Shown piece by piece: positions 25,516 through 34,100 of a stretch of DNA of 64,000 nucleotides; position 1 is the first letter of the stretch; each line of letters opens with the position of its first letter. The notes beneath the pieces were generated by a model. It searched no databases. It saw nothing but the letters and a program-made list of their open reading frames with translations, and was not told the DNA's origin. The translations under genes were made by a program, and so were the position numbers. Source of the stretch: Sphingobacterium tenebrionis (GTDB taxonomy: Bacteria; Bacteroidota; Bacteroidia; Sphingobacteriales; Sphingobacteriaceae); assembly GCF_037126265.1 (NCBI RefSeq), contig NZ_JAYLLN010000001.1:186001-250000 (forward strand), given 5' to 3'.

Positions 25516-25560
25516 CTGAAAAAAAGTTGAAAATAATTTATGCATTCTTCAACTTTTCAG
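25516..25560 (+). other. Hairpin in the ExbB-ExbD spacer
   Basis: CTGAAAA...GTTGAA (25516-25531) is complementary to TTCAACTTTTCAG (25548-25560), with three extra A residues bulged in the left arm. It lies just after the ExbB stop and lacks a T run. It may be a 3'-end stabiliser or partial attenuator that keeps ExbB above ExbD. Confidence 0.45.
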
Positions 25561-25608
25561 CATCATCCTTATGAAAGCAATAGAGTGTTAATTTAAAGAA
25601 GTAAAGAA

Positions 25609-26265
25609 ATGGGAAAAGCAAAAGTAAAAAGAGCCGGTACCTCCATCGACATGACGGCGATGTGTGACGTATCGTTCCTGCTTCTAACATTCTTCGTATT
25701 GACGGCAACAGCACGTCAACCAGAAACGATGCCCGTAGACACTCCTGCCTCTACTACACTAGAGAAACTACCAGACGATAACCTGGCAGTGATCTCAGTG
25801 AACCACGGAGGGAAGGTGTTCTTAGGAATCAAGAATCCTAACGTTAGGAAACTGACTCTTGAGAAGATGTCTGCAAAATACAGCATCCCATTCTCGGCCG
25901 AAGATTACGAGAAGTTCAAATTGATGGACGACTTCGGTGTCCCAATGAAGGAATTGCGTGGTTTGTTGTCTTTGGAAAAAGACAAGCGTAAAGAGGATGT
26001 TCAAAAAGGTATTCCTGTAGATAGTACAGAGGCCAATTCGAACGAGCTTTACCACTGGGTACAGCAAGCCCGTATCGCAACGGTGGAATTCAATCGTGAG
26101 CGCGCTGAAAAAGAGAAGAATTTCGTTGATCCAGGTCAATTGAAAGTCGCTATCAAAGCAGATGCAACCGAGAAATATTCCGTAATGAATTTGATCATTG
26201 AAACCTTGCGTAACCAAAAACAGAACAGATTCAGTTTTGTGACCGGATTACGTACGGAGAAATAA
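25609..26265 (+). CDS. exbD: ExbD/TolR-family protein (first copy)
   Basis: A 218-residue ExbD-like protein with one N-terminal TM helix. The segment SIDMTAMCDVSFLLLTFFVLT (~13-33) holds the membrane Asp that carries protons in this family. A periplasmic domain follows and is longer than in the second copy. It has extra charged helical sequence around residues 80-170 and ends with the ExbD-type segment YSVMNLIIETLRNQKQNRF. Two tandem ExbD genes are usual in Bacteroidota TonB clusters. The gap from ExbB is 100 nt, and the next gene follows after 9 nt. Confidence 0.9.
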   Translation: MGKAKVKRAGTSIDMTAMCDVSFLLLTFFVLTATARQPETMPVDTPASTTLEKLPDDNLAVISVNHGGKVFLGIKNPNVRKLTLEKMSAKYSIPFSAEDYEKFKLMDDFGVPMKELRGLLSLEKDKRKEDVQKGIPVDSTEANSNELYHWVQQARIATVEFNRERAEKEKNFVDPGQLKVAIKADATEKYSVMNLIIETLRNQKQNRFSFVTGLRTEK

Positions 26266-26274
26266 TAGAATAAA

Positions 26275-26835
26275 ATGGCAGAATTAAATCAAGACTCCGG
26301 AGGCGGTAAAAAAGGCGGGAAAGTCAGGTCGAAGAAAAACGGTGGTAAGGTAGATTTAACCGCGATGGTGGATCTAGCCTTCTTACTGATCACCTTCTTC
26401 ATGTTGACAACGTCTTTAAGTAAGCCGCAAGCGATGGACATTGCCTTCCCTGATAAGAACAAAGATTTATCGGAGCAAAATCCAGAATTGGAAATTGCAG
26501 ACAACCGTTCGATCACCTTATTATTAGGTTCAGACAATAAAATCGTTTGGTATTACGGCCAGTTGGCTAATCCGATCACTCCACCAACAGTAGTTGATTT
26601 CTCCAAAGAAGGTATCCGCAAAGTGCTTATCCAAATGAAAGCACAGGTTCCTCAAGCTACAGGCGGTAAAGACTTAATCGTCGTTATCCGTCCAAGTGAT
26701 GAGTCGGTACACCTGAATACGGTAGATATATTAGACGAAATGAAAATCGTAGATATTAAACGTTACATGATTTCCAAGATCAAACCTGAAGAAGTACAGG
26801 TGTTGAAAGATAATGGAGCATACAACGTAAAATAA
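26275..26835 (+). CDS. exbD: ExbD/TolR-family protein (second copy)
   Basis: A 186-residue ExbD homologue. A Gly/Lys-rich cytoplasmic start leads into the TM helix KVDLTAMVDLAFLLITFFMLT (~24-44), with the conserved proton-carrying Asp. The periplasmic ExbD domain then runs to the C-terminus (DLIVVIRPSDESVHLNTVDILDEM). It differs from the preceding copy in the periplasmic half, so the pair may form a mixed dimer inside the ExbB pentamer. That is inference. Confidence 0.9.
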   Translation: MAELNQDSGGGKKGGKVRSKKNGGKVDLTAMVDLAFLLITFFMLTTSLSKPQAMDIAFPDKNKDLSEQNPELEIADNRSITLLLGSDNKIVWYYGQLANPITPPTVVDFSKEGIRKVLIQMKAQVPQATGGKDLIVVIRPSDESVHLNTVDILDEMKIVDIKRYMISKIKPEEVQVLKDNGAYNVK

Positions 26836-26856
26836 TTACGGTAAAAATTTAAAGAT

Positions 26857-27738
26857 ATGATAGGTTCAAAATTAGATTTATTTAAGAAAGAATGGCTTGA
26901 TGTCGTTTTCGAGAATAGAAATAAAGAATATGGAGCTTATGCCTTACGTAAGTTCGCGCCCAAAGCCACCAATATTGCTTTATTCTCCGTATCGGCAGTT
27001 GTTCTTTTCTTTGTAGCTGTGAAAGCCTTCGACCTGAACATCTTTCCTGAGAAGGAAGTGGTTCAAGAAGTTGATCTAGGCCCAGTTACCCTAGAGGATT
27101 TGGTACCTCCACCTGAGCCGGAAGAAGAAGAGCCTCTTCCACAAGAAGAGACACCTCCTCAACGTATACAACAAGATCCTCCAGCAGAAGACTTGATCCG
27201 TTTCCCAGAACCTAAGGTAGTGGATTCGAGACAAGTAAAAGAGGAAGTTGTTACCCAAGAAGAGATCAAGGAGAAAAACGCTACACCAGCAAGGTTGACC
27301 CTAAAAGGTACACCAGGTGGTACAGCAGTTCCTCCGGGAGAATTCGGAAGTAAAAAAGTGGATGGTGCTATCACAGGTTCCCTTAAAGGTTCACCTGATG
27401 GAGACCCGAACAAAGTTTATGACTTTGAGTCGGTAGAGGTTCCAGCAGAATACCCAGGTGGTATCAACGCTTTCCGTTCATTTGTTCAGAATGCATTGGT
27501 TTACCCTCCAGCAGCAATTGAGGCTGGTGTAAAAGGAACTGTTCAGTTATCTTTCGTTATCGATAGAAACGGAAAGGTGACAGACATCAAAATTGACAAA
27601 GATTTGTCTCATGGTATCGGGCAAGCAGCAGTTGCTGCATTGAAGAAATCCAAGAGCTGGAACCCTGCCATTCAGAACGGTAGGAAGGTACCTGTGAAGT
27701 TCTCCTTGCCAATCCGTCTTGACTTGTCTCAACAATAA
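26857..27738 (+). CDS. tonB: TonB-family energy transducer
   Basis: A 293-residue TonB. The cytoplasmic N-terminus contains the Bacteroidota-typical ENRNKEYGAYALR motif (residues 19-31), then one TM helix (~38-57), a Pro/Glu-rich periplasmic spacer (~70-130) and a TonB_C domain (~200-293: YPGGINAFRSFVQNALVYP, GTVQLSFVIDRNGKVTDI). It contacts the TonB boxes of outer-membrane transporters. It lies 21 nt after the second ExbD, in the same operon. Confidence 0.95.
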   Translation: MIGSKLDLFKKEWLDVVFENRNKEYGAYALRKFAPKATNIALFSVSAVVLFFVAVKAFDLNIFPEKEVVQEVDLGPVTLEDLVPPPEPEEEEPLPQEETPPQRIQQDPPAEDLIRFPEPKVVDSRQVKEEVVTQEEIKEKNATPARLTLKGTPGGTAVPPGEFGSKKVDGAITGSLKGSPDGDPNKVYDFESVEVPAEYPGGINAFRSFVQNALVYPPAAIEAGVKGTVQLSFVIDRNGKVTDIKIDKDLSHGIGQAAVAALKKSKSWNPAIQNGRKVPVKFSLPIRLDLSQQ

Positions 27739-27745
27739 GATACAT

Positions 27746-27982
27746 ATGTCGGATAATCCAACAAGAAATTCTTTTAGACGGAAATCGCCCACACAGCGAT
27801 TTCTGTCTATTTTAGGGCTTGCCATGTTCCTGTTCTATTTCGTGTTGGGGCTATTGATCATCTTTTGGAAAGGCTTTCCCATCGAAATCAACCCCGCCTT
27901 CAAGAACATCTTTGGTGTGCTATTAATTGTATATTCCTTTATGCGCTTCGCCCGTCTGTGGCAAAATAATTTTAGGGATTAA
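27746..27982 (+). CDS. Small two-helix membrane protein of the TonB cluster
   Basis: A 78-residue protein beginning with a basic, Ser/Arg-rich segment (NPTRNSFRRKSPTQRF) and containing two hydrophobic helices (~25-48 and ~55-72) with a short loop. It starts 7 nt after the tonB stop; I chose the ATG at 27746 over an upstream frame that overlaps tonB. No function is known to me. Its position suggests a link with the ExbB-ExbD-TonB complex or with the following lipoprotein. Confidence 0.6.
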   Translation: MSDNPTRNSFRRKSPTQRFLSILGLAMFLFYFVLGLLIIFWKGFPIEINPAFKNIFGVLLIVYSFMRFARLWQNNFRD

Positions 27983-28018
27983 ATTAATCCTTAGCGCATA
28001 TTTATATTCTAAATAAAT

Positions 28019-28975
28019 ATGAAGCGTAAGTTTTTAAGTTCTTTGCTTATTATAGGTTTATTGACCTTTGGTATTTCTTGTTCCAATTCGAAAACTGCGG
28101 ATAAAATAGAAGTAGCCAAAGGTACCGGTGAGCCCAATGCCAGCACGGATAAAAATGATATCCTAACGGGGGAAATGACGGTCATCGTGGACGAAGCGGC
28201 CACTTCCATTCTGAACGAACAGTTGGAAGTATTTCGCTCTTCCTATGTGAACACGAAGATTCAGGTCATTTCTAAACCGGAGCGGGAAGCGATCAACAGC
28301 CTGATTCAAGGTGATGGTTCTATGGCCATTTTGGCCAGGGAACTGACAGAGCGGGAAAGCGCCGGGTTTGGAAATCGACAAATTACACCGAGAATCTTCC
28401 CAATATGGAATGATGGTGTGGTTTTTGTAAATAATATTTCATCCCCGGATACTTCGATCAACGTGCAGACGTTATCTTCATTGATGAAAGGTGATGCCTC
28501 CGGGAAAACCTTGTTGTTGGATAATATAAATTCCAGCATGGTTCGAAAAGTGAAGGAATTCAGTAAAGTGGATCAAATTTCCGCTAAATCTGTTCAGGCG
28601 ATGAAAACGTCTACCGAAGTTCTTAAACAAATTGAAACAAACGTTAATGCGATAGGTATAGTCTCCTATTCCCAGTATTTGGATTATAGAAGGCAATTTG
28701 GAGAAGAAAATAAAATTCGTATCTTAAGCCTTCAAAATACGGGCAGTGATGGCAAGACGGTATTTACCAAGCCTTCACAAACTACCTTCGCAACGGAGGA
28801 ATACCCCTTGAAAACGACGTTTTACGTATTGAATTATCAACCGAACATGGGTTTGGGAATTGGTTTTTCAGCCTTCCTTACGGGCGACCGTGGGCAAAGG
28901 GTGGTGCTGAAATCAGGACTGTTGCCAGTGACCATGCCAGGTAGAGAAATATTAATTAGAGATAACATAAATTAG
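28019..28975 (+). CDS. PstS-like substrate-binding lipoprotein without ABC partners
   Basis: A 318-residue lipoprotein. The signal peptide ends at a Cys in GISC (about residue 21), followed by a periplasmic-binding-protein fold of the phosphate-binding (PstS-like) type: GEMTVIVDEAATSILNEQLEVF near the start, and a C-terminal part with NYQPNMGLGIGFSAFLTGDRGQRVV. No PstCAB transport genes adjoin, and the gene sits between the TonB genes and a TPR gene. Either it feeds a transporter encoded elsewhere or it has a sensing or outer-membrane role tied to TonB. The ligand is not proven to be phosphate. Confidence 0.7.
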   Translation: MKRKFLSSLLIIGLLTFGISCSNSKTADKIEVAKGTGEPNASTDKNDILTGEMTVIVDEAATSILNEQLEVFRSSYVNTKIQVISKPEREAINSLIQGDGSMAILARELTERESAGFGNRQITPRIFPIWNDGVVFVNNISSPDTSINVQTLSSLMKGDASGKTLLLDNINSSMVRKVKEFSKVDQISAKSVQAMKTSTEVLKQIETNVNAIGIVSYSQYLDYRRQFGEENKIRILSLQNTGSDGKTVFTKPSQTTFATEEYPLKTTFYVLNYQPNMGLGIGFSAFLTGDRGQRVVLKSGLLPVTMPGREILIRDNIN

Positions 28976-29002
28976 TTTATAACAAAGAGTAAATAATAGA
29001 TT

Positions 29003-30742
29003 ATGACAAACAGCAAATTATTTTTAAGTCTTTTGTTAGCGGGAGCAGTAGGAACTGCAAGTGCACAAAGTTTAAAGGATGCTAAGGCTGCCATGGAAGT
29101 TGAACAATATGGTAAAGCAAAGACCATGTTACAGCAATTGGTAACCAAAAAAGCAAAAGATGGAGAAAACTATTTTTATTTAGGACAAATCCACCTGATC
29201 AACGAGAAGGTAGACTCTGCAGCTGTCGTTTTCCAACAAGGTCTAACAGCTGATCCGAAAGAGAAGTTGAACAATGTTGGTTTGGGTACCGTTGATTTGG
29301 AAAAAGGTAATGTTGCCGCTGCTGAGCAGAAATTTGCAGAAGCTAGCAACAACATTGGTAAAAAAGAGTATTTAAATCTTTATTATATCGGTAGAGCGTA
29401 TATCGATGCGCCAAAACCAGACTATAAAAAAGCGATTGAATACTTAACCAGAGCGAAAGAAATGAATGCTAAAGATCCATTGATCTCCGTAGCATTAGGT
29501 GACGCTTATGCTGGTCTTCGTGAAAACAGCCCTGCATATGTAGCTTACCGTGACGCTTTGGCGATCAATGATAAGTTATTGGCACCAAAGATCGGTCAAG
29601 CGATCATCAGTAGAAGAGCGCAGGCTTATGATCAAGTTTTGGAAGATTTGAATTTGTTAACAACAGAACATCCTGACTATGGTCCGATCTACCGTGAGAT
29701 TGCAGAAACGTATTACCAATCATCTCGTAAAGCACCAGATGAGCAATACCGTGAGATCAACTTAAAAGCGTTGGAAGCTTATAAAAAGTATTTGACCTTA
29801 ACAGGAGATAACTCCGTAGATGCTAAACTTCGTTATGCGGATTTCTTGGTATTCTCGGGTAACTACGATGAGTTGAAAACCGTTTCTCAAGAGTTGGCTG
29901 TGATCCCTGATGTAGATCCTAAAGTATTCCGTTATTTGGGTTACTTGGCTTTCACACAGGACAAAGATTACGCAAAAGCGAATGAGAACATGACGCAGTT
30001 GATGTCAAAGGTAGACACTAGCCGTTTGATCGGACGTGACTTTTTGATCGCTGGTATGTCAGCGGTATTAGCTGGAGACAAAGCAAAGGGATTGGAGTAT
30101 CTGAATACAGCCATTTCGAAAGAAGGAGAAGATGATGACTTTGATGCAGAGATCGCAGAAACTGCTTTCTTGAAATACCAAGAAGGTGAGATCGAAGCAG
30201 CGAAGGAATTATTCAAAATCCCTGCGGCTAATCCAAAATCAGCATTCTATGCAGATGCTAACTACTATTTAGGACAAGCAGCTTATGGTGTTGGTTCGAA
30301 ATTAGTAGCGGCTCCAGAAGGTGTTGAATTGACTCCTGAGCAAGCGGCTGCAAAATACAACGAGGCAAAACCTCATTTGGAAGAAGCAGTAAGAGCATTA
30401 GGAATTGCAGCGCAAGCTACAGAGCAACGTGCTAAAGACATGTACCTGATCCCATCTTTGTACTACAAAGGTTTGTCGGAAATGGCATTGGATAACATGT
30501 TAGGTAATCCTGAAGCAGCTAAAGGTATTTTCGTAGATTCATTCACGAAATTATTGGATGCGATCAAAGCTTCTACCAAAGAAGATCCTAACAACAACGT
30601 ATATGCAGCTGATGCGCATACCTACCTAGGATATTACGCATATATCAAAGGTGATAATGCAAAAGCGAAAGAGCATTTCAATCAAACAATTGCGTTAAGA
30701 CCAGAAGATGCATTTGCAAAACAAATGCTAGAGAGTCTGTAA
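29003..30742 (+). CDS. Exported tetratricopeptide-repeat protein
   Basis: A 579-residue protein with a signal peptide (residues 1-21, ending ASAQ) followed by helical tetratricopeptide repeats along the whole length (for example YGKAKTMLQQLV, YLGQIHLINEKVDSAAVVFQQGL, and the terminal YIKGDNAKAKEHFNQTIALRPED). It probably works in the periplasm as a scaffold. It ends the ExbB-TonB-PstS-like operon 28 nt behind the preceding gene and is followed by a strong terminator. The partner is unknown; conserved gene order suggests it contacts the TonB machinery or cell wall. Confidence 0.8.
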   Translation: MTNSKLFLSLLLAGAVGTASAQSLKDAKAAMEVEQYGKAKTMLQQLVTKKAKDGENYFYLGQIHLINEKVDSAAVVFQQGLTADPKEKLNNVGLGTVDLEKGNVAAAEQKFAEASNNIGKKEYLNLYYIGRAYIDAPKPDYKKAIEYLTRAKEMNAKDPLISVALGDAYAGLRENSPAYVAYRDALAINDKLLAPKIGQAIISRRAQAYDQVLEDLNLLTTEHPDYGPIYREIAETYYQSSRKAPDEQYREINLKALEAYKKYLTLTGDNSVDAKLRYADFLVFSGNYDELKTVSQELAVIPDVDPKVFRYLGYLAFTQDKDYAKANENMTQLMSKVDTSRLIGRDFLIAGMSAVLAGDKAKGLEYLNTAISKEGEDDDFDAEIAETAFLKYQEGEIEAAKELFKIPAANPKSAFYADANYYLGQAAYGVGSKLVAAPEGVELTPEQAAAKYNEAKPHLEEAVRALGIAAQATEQRAKDMYLIPSLYYKGLSEMALDNMLGNPEAAKGIFVDSFTKLLDAIKASTKEDPNNNVYAADAHTYLGYYAYIKGDNAKAKEHFNQTIALRPEDAFAKQMLESL

Positions 30743-30769
30743 TTTATAATGATTCAAAATAACAAAAAG

Positions 30770-30801
30770 GGGGCCGTTACAGATAACGGTCCCTTTTTTT
30801 G
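30770..30801 (+). terminator. Rho-independent terminator of the TonB-cluster operon
   Basis: GGGGCCGTTA (30770-30779) pairs with TAACGGTCCC (30784-30793), with one G-T pair, around a 4-nt loop. Seven Ts follow. It separates the TPR gene from nuoA. Confidence 0.9.
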
Positions 30802-30815
30802 TTGACTTAATTTGC

Positions 30816-30823
30816 TATTTTTG
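30816..30823 (+). promoter_or_regulatory. -7 promoter element of the nuo operon
   Basis: TATTTTTG fits TAnnTTTG and lies 31 nt before the nuoA ATG, directly after the upstream terminator. TTG words at 30799-30804 are closer than the usual -33 spacing, so the upstream half is uncertain. Confidence 0.5.
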
Positions 30824-30854
30824 TTATTCTACTAAATAGGGGTAAACTATAGAT

Positions 30855-31235
30855 ATGAATGAATTAGCTAGCCAAAGCGCACCTGTAGACTATATTCCAA
30901 TTTTGATACAATTAGCTGTTGCTGTTGGGTTTGGTGTGACGACTATTATCGGCACCCATTTAATTGGTCCGAAGGTACGGACGGAGAATAAATTAGGCGC
31001 TTTTGAGTCGGGAGTGGAAGTGGTCGGAAATGCCAGACAGCCATTCTCTATCAAGTATTTTCTAGTTGCGATCCTTTTCGTGATTTTCGATATCGAGGTT
31101 ATCTTCATGTATCCTTGGGCCGTTAATTTCCGTGAATTTGGGTGGCAGGGTCTAATCGAGATGTTCGTATTTATGGGACTCTTGTTGTTAGGCTTTATTT
31201 ACATTATTAAAAAGAAAGCATTGGATTGGGATTAA
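30855..31235 (+). CDS. nuoA: NADH-quinone oxidoreductase subunit A
   Basis: First gene of a complete 14-gene complex I operon. The 126-residue membrane subunit has three TM helices (~12-32, 68-88, 96-118). The conserved loop reads KLGAFESGVEVVGNARQPFSIKYF (NuoA/ND3 family), and an acidic TM segment FVIFDIEVIFMYPWA follows. It forms part of the hinge between peripheral arm and membrane arm near the quinone site. Confidence 0.96.
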   Translation: MNELASQSAPVDYIPILIQLAVAVGFGVTTIIGTHLIGPKVRTENKLGAFESGVEVVGNARQPFSIKYFLVAILFVIFDIEVIFMYPWAVNFREFGWQGLIEMFVFMGLLLLGFIYIIKKKALDWD

Positions 31236-31277
31236 CCTGAGCAGGTTAATCTTTTCCATTTAAGGGAGACGAATAAA

Positions 31278-31832
31278 ATGAGCAATATTACCTTAGCGGA
31301 TAAGCCTCCAGGTGTAGAAGGGGCGGGATTTTTTGCAACGACTTTGGATAAGGCGATCGGATTGGCGCGTGCCAATTCCTTATGGCCTTTACCGTTTGCA
31401 ACATCCTGTTGTGGGATTGAATTTATGGCAACTATGGGATCGACTTATGACCTGGCACGTTTTGGTGCGGAGCGTCCGAGTTTTTCACCACGCCAGGCAG
31501 ATATGTTATTGGTGATGGGGACCATTGCCAAAAAGATGGCTCCGGTATTGAAGCAGGTGTATACCCAGATGGCAGAGCCACGTTGGGTAATTGCTGTTGG
31601 TGCCTGCGCTTCCAGCGGAGGTATTTTCGATACCTATTCGGTATTACAGGGGATCGATGAGATCATTCCGGTGGACGTTTATGTTCCTGGTTGTCCACCA
31701 CGCCCAGAAGCTATCCTGGATGGCGTGTTGAGACTGCAGGATATCGTGAAGAACGAATCCCTCAACCGTAGAAATACCCCGGAGTACAAAGCATTATTAG
31801 AAAAATACGGAATTGCAACAGAAAATGGATAA
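31278..31832 (+). CDS. nuoB: NADH-quinone oxidoreductase subunit B
   Basis: A 184-residue peripheral-arm subunit that holds iron-sulfur cluster N2, which passes electrons to quinone. The cluster ligands are visible as the adjacent cysteines in ATSCCGIEFMAT, the Cys in VGACASSGG and the Cys in VPGCPPRPEA. It lies 42 nt after nuoA with a GGGAGA ribosome-binding site. Its stop overlaps the nuoC start by 8 nt. Confidence 0.97.
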   Translation: MSNITLADKPPGVEGAGFFATTLDKAIGLARANSLWPLPFATSCCGIEFMATMGSTYDLARFGAERPSFSPRQADMLLVMGTIAKKMAPVLKQVYTQMAEPRWVIAVGACASSGGIFDTYSVLQGIDEIIPVDVYVPGCPPRPEAILDGVLRLQDIVKNESLNRRNTPEYKALLEKYGIATENG

Positions 31833-32328
31833 GTTGACCAATCAACTCGTTATATCAAAGTTACAGGCCACTTTTGGCGACAAAGTGTACAACTTCAGCG
31901 AACCTAAAGGTTTGTTGACCCTTGAAACAGATCGAGAGACCATTATTGATCTGCTGATGCTGATCAAGGAAGATGAATTTATGCAGTTTATTTACCTGAC
32001 GGATATCACGGCGGTCCATTATCCTGAATTGGAAAAGGAATATGCAGTGGTATACCATGTGCATAGTCTGATCCATAACGTCAGGATCCGTATCAAGGTA
32101 TTTATCACCGCATCAGACCCTCGCATTCCTACAGCCTCCTTCCTTTGGAACGGAGCCAACTGGATGGAACGGGAGACCTACGATTTCTTCGGGATACAGT
32201 TTGAAGGGCATCCTGATCTGCGCAGAATCCTGAACATGGACGACCTTGGCGTATTTCCGATGCGCAAGGAATATCCATTGGAGGATCCGAACCGAGTTGA
32301 TAAAAAGGATTTTTATTTTGGCCGTTAA
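31825..32328 (+). CDS. nuoC: NADH-quinone oxidoreductase subunit C
   Basis: A 167-residue 30-kDa-type subunit of the peripheral arm. The C-terminal family signature ERETYDFFGIQFEGHPDLRR is intact. NuoC is separate here, not fused to NuoD as in E. coli. I start at the ATG at 31825, which overlaps the nuoB stop; an upstream TTG is in frame but less likely. Confidence 0.95.
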   Translation: MDKLTNQLVISKLQATFGDKVYNFSEPKGLLTLETDRETIIDLLMLIKEDEFMQFIYLTDITAVHYPELEKEYAVVYHVHSLIHNVRIRIKVFITASDPRIPTASFLWNGANWMERETYDFFGIQFEGHPDLRRILNMDDLGVFPMRKEYPLEDPNRVDKKDFYFGR

Positions 32329-32340
32329 GGGAGCAAGAAA

Positions 32341-33576
32341 ATGAGCAAACCTATTACCCGTATATCATCCAACGCACCGGTATTTGAGGACAACGATCCG
32401 CAAGAGGATCTGATCACCCTGAATATTGGTCCTACCCACCCTGCCACCCATGGTGTATTCCAGAATGTGGTTCAGATTGATGGGGAGCGTATTGTGGGCG
32501 GTGTTTCCACCATTGGATACATCCACCGCGCATTTGAAAAAATAGCAGAACATAGACCATATTACCAAATCACGCCATTGACCGACCGTTTGAATTATTG
32601 TTCCTCACCGATCAATAATATGGGTTGGCACATGACCGTGGAAAAATTGTTGGATATTGAGATTCCAAAACGTGTGCAGTACATGCGTGTGATCGTGATG
32701 GAATTGGCGCGTATTGCCGACCATATTATCTGTAACGGTATCCTTGGTGTGGATACTGGAGCCTTCTCAGGCTTCTTGTACGTGATGCAGGAACGTGAGT
32801 TCATCTACGAGATCTACGAAGAGATCTGTGGTGCTCGTTTAACGACCAATATTGGTCGTATCGGTGGTTTTGAGCGTGATTTCAACGATGTTGCCTTTGA
32901 AAAAATCAGGGAATTTTTAGTTCGTTTCCCGCCGGTTTTGAAGGAGTTCCAAGAACTGTTTGACAGAAATAGGATCTTTATCGAGCGTACGTCCAATGTA
33001 GCCGCGGTTACTCCGGAGCAGGCCTTGGATTACAGCTGGTCGGGACCAATCCTTCGTGCTACAGGAGTGGATTACGATGTTCGTGCGCATTCGCCATACT
33101 GTTCCTATGAAGAATTCGATTTTGATATTCCGGTAGGTACCAATGGGGATGTTTATGACCGGTTCATGGTTAGAAACGAAGAAATGTGGCAGTCGATGCG
33201 TATCATCGAGCAAGCCTTGGAAAAAATTGAGAAAGAACCGAAAGGGGTATTCCATGCGGATGTACCTGCTTTCTACCTGCCTCCAAAAGAGCAGGTTTAT
33301 ACCAATATGGAGGCCCTGATCTATCACTTTAAAATTGTGATGGGTGAATGGGATGCTCCAAAGGAAGAGGTCTACCAAGCGGTTGAAGGTGCGAATGGTG
33401 AACTGGGATTCTATCTGATCAGTGATGGAGGCCGTACGCCATATCGCCTGCACTTCCGCAGACCATCGTTCATCAACTACCAGATGTTTGCACCGATGAG
33501 CAGTGGTATGTTGATTTCGGATGCCATTATTAACATGAGTAGTTTAAATGTAATTGCAGGAGAATTAGATGCTTAG
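32341..33576 (+). CDS. nuoD: NADH-quinone oxidoreductase subunit D
   Basis: The 411-residue 49-kDa subunit that lines the quinone-binding cavity with NuoB. Typical sequence includes NIGPTHPATHGVFQNVVQIDGE near the N-terminus, the GYIHRAFEK motif, DRLNYCSSPINNMGW and the C-terminal PSFINYQMFAPMSSG. It overlaps the nuoE start by 8 nt, indicating translational coupling. The gap from nuoC is 12 nt with a GGGAGC ribosome-binding site. Confidence 0.97.
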   Translation: MSKPITRISSNAPVFEDNDPQEDLITLNIGPTHPATHGVFQNVVQIDGERIVGGVSTIGYIHRAFEKIAEHRPYYQITPLTDRLNYCSSPINNMGWHMTVEKLLDIEIPKRVQYMRVIVMELARIADHIICNGILGVDTGAFSGFLYVMQEREFIYEIYEEICGARLTTNIGRIGGFERDFNDVAFEKIREFLVRFPPVLKEFQELFDRNRIFIERTSNVAAVTPEQALDYSWSGPILRATGVDYDVRAHSPYCSYEEFDFDIPVGTNGDVYDRFMVRNEEMWQSMRIIEQALEKIEKEPKGVFHADVPAFYLPPKEQVYTNMEALIYHFKIVMGEWDAPKEEVYQAVEGANGELGFYLISDGGRTPYRLHFRRPSFINYQMFAPMSSGMLISDAIINMSSLNVIAGELDA

Positions 33577-34096
33577 TGTAAAAGAAAATATGATCGTTGA
33601 GTTTTCAGCGGATCTATTGAAACAGTTTTCGGAGGTCGTAAGTCGTTATCCTGAAGGAAAACAAAAATCGGCACTTCTCCCAATCCTGCATATCGTACAA
33701 GCAGAATACGGATGGTTAAGTGTAGATGCGATGGAAAAAGTAGCGTTGTTTTTGAACATCCAGCCTATCGAGGTTTTCGAGGTGGCTACTTTTTATACCA
33801 TGTTTCTATTACAACCATCAGGAAAATTTCTTTTAGAGGTTTGTCGTACCGGACCTTGTTGTCTGGTAGGGGCCGAAAAGATCATGGACCACCTGGAACA
33901 GAAGTTAGGTGTAAAAGAAGGCGAAGTTACCCCGGATGGGCTATTTGCCTGGAGAGGGGTAGAATGTTTGGCGGCATGTGGTTTTGGACCTGTGCTTCAG
34001 ATCGGTCCAAGCTATACCTTCTATGAAAACCTAACGGTTGAAAGTGTGGATCAACTAATCAGCGATTTAACCAATAAATCAAAAAACGAGGCTTAG
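33569..34096 (+). CDS. nuoE: NADH-quinone oxidoreductase subunit E
   Basis: A 175-residue thioredoxin-like subunit of the NADH dehydrogenase module. The four ligands of the [2Fe-2S] cluster N1a are visible as CRTGPC and CLAAC in the C-terminal half. AGGAGA upstream serves as ribosome-binding site inside the nuoD tail. With NuoF and NuoG it forms the electron-input module. Confidence 0.96.
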   Translation: MLSVKENMIVEFSADLLKQFSEVVSRYPEGKQKSALLPILHIVQAEYGWLSVDAMEKVALFLNIQPIEVFEVATFYTMFLLQPSGKFLLEVCRTGPCCLVGAEKIMDHLEQKLGVKEGEVTPDGLFAWRGVECLAACGFGPVLQIGPSYTFYENLTVESVDQLISDLTNKSKNEA

Positions 34097-34100
34097 TATC

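Noticed and set aside
32917..33453. 178-codon antisense frame in nuoD
   Set aside because: Shadow of a conserved complex I subunit inside a uniform operon.
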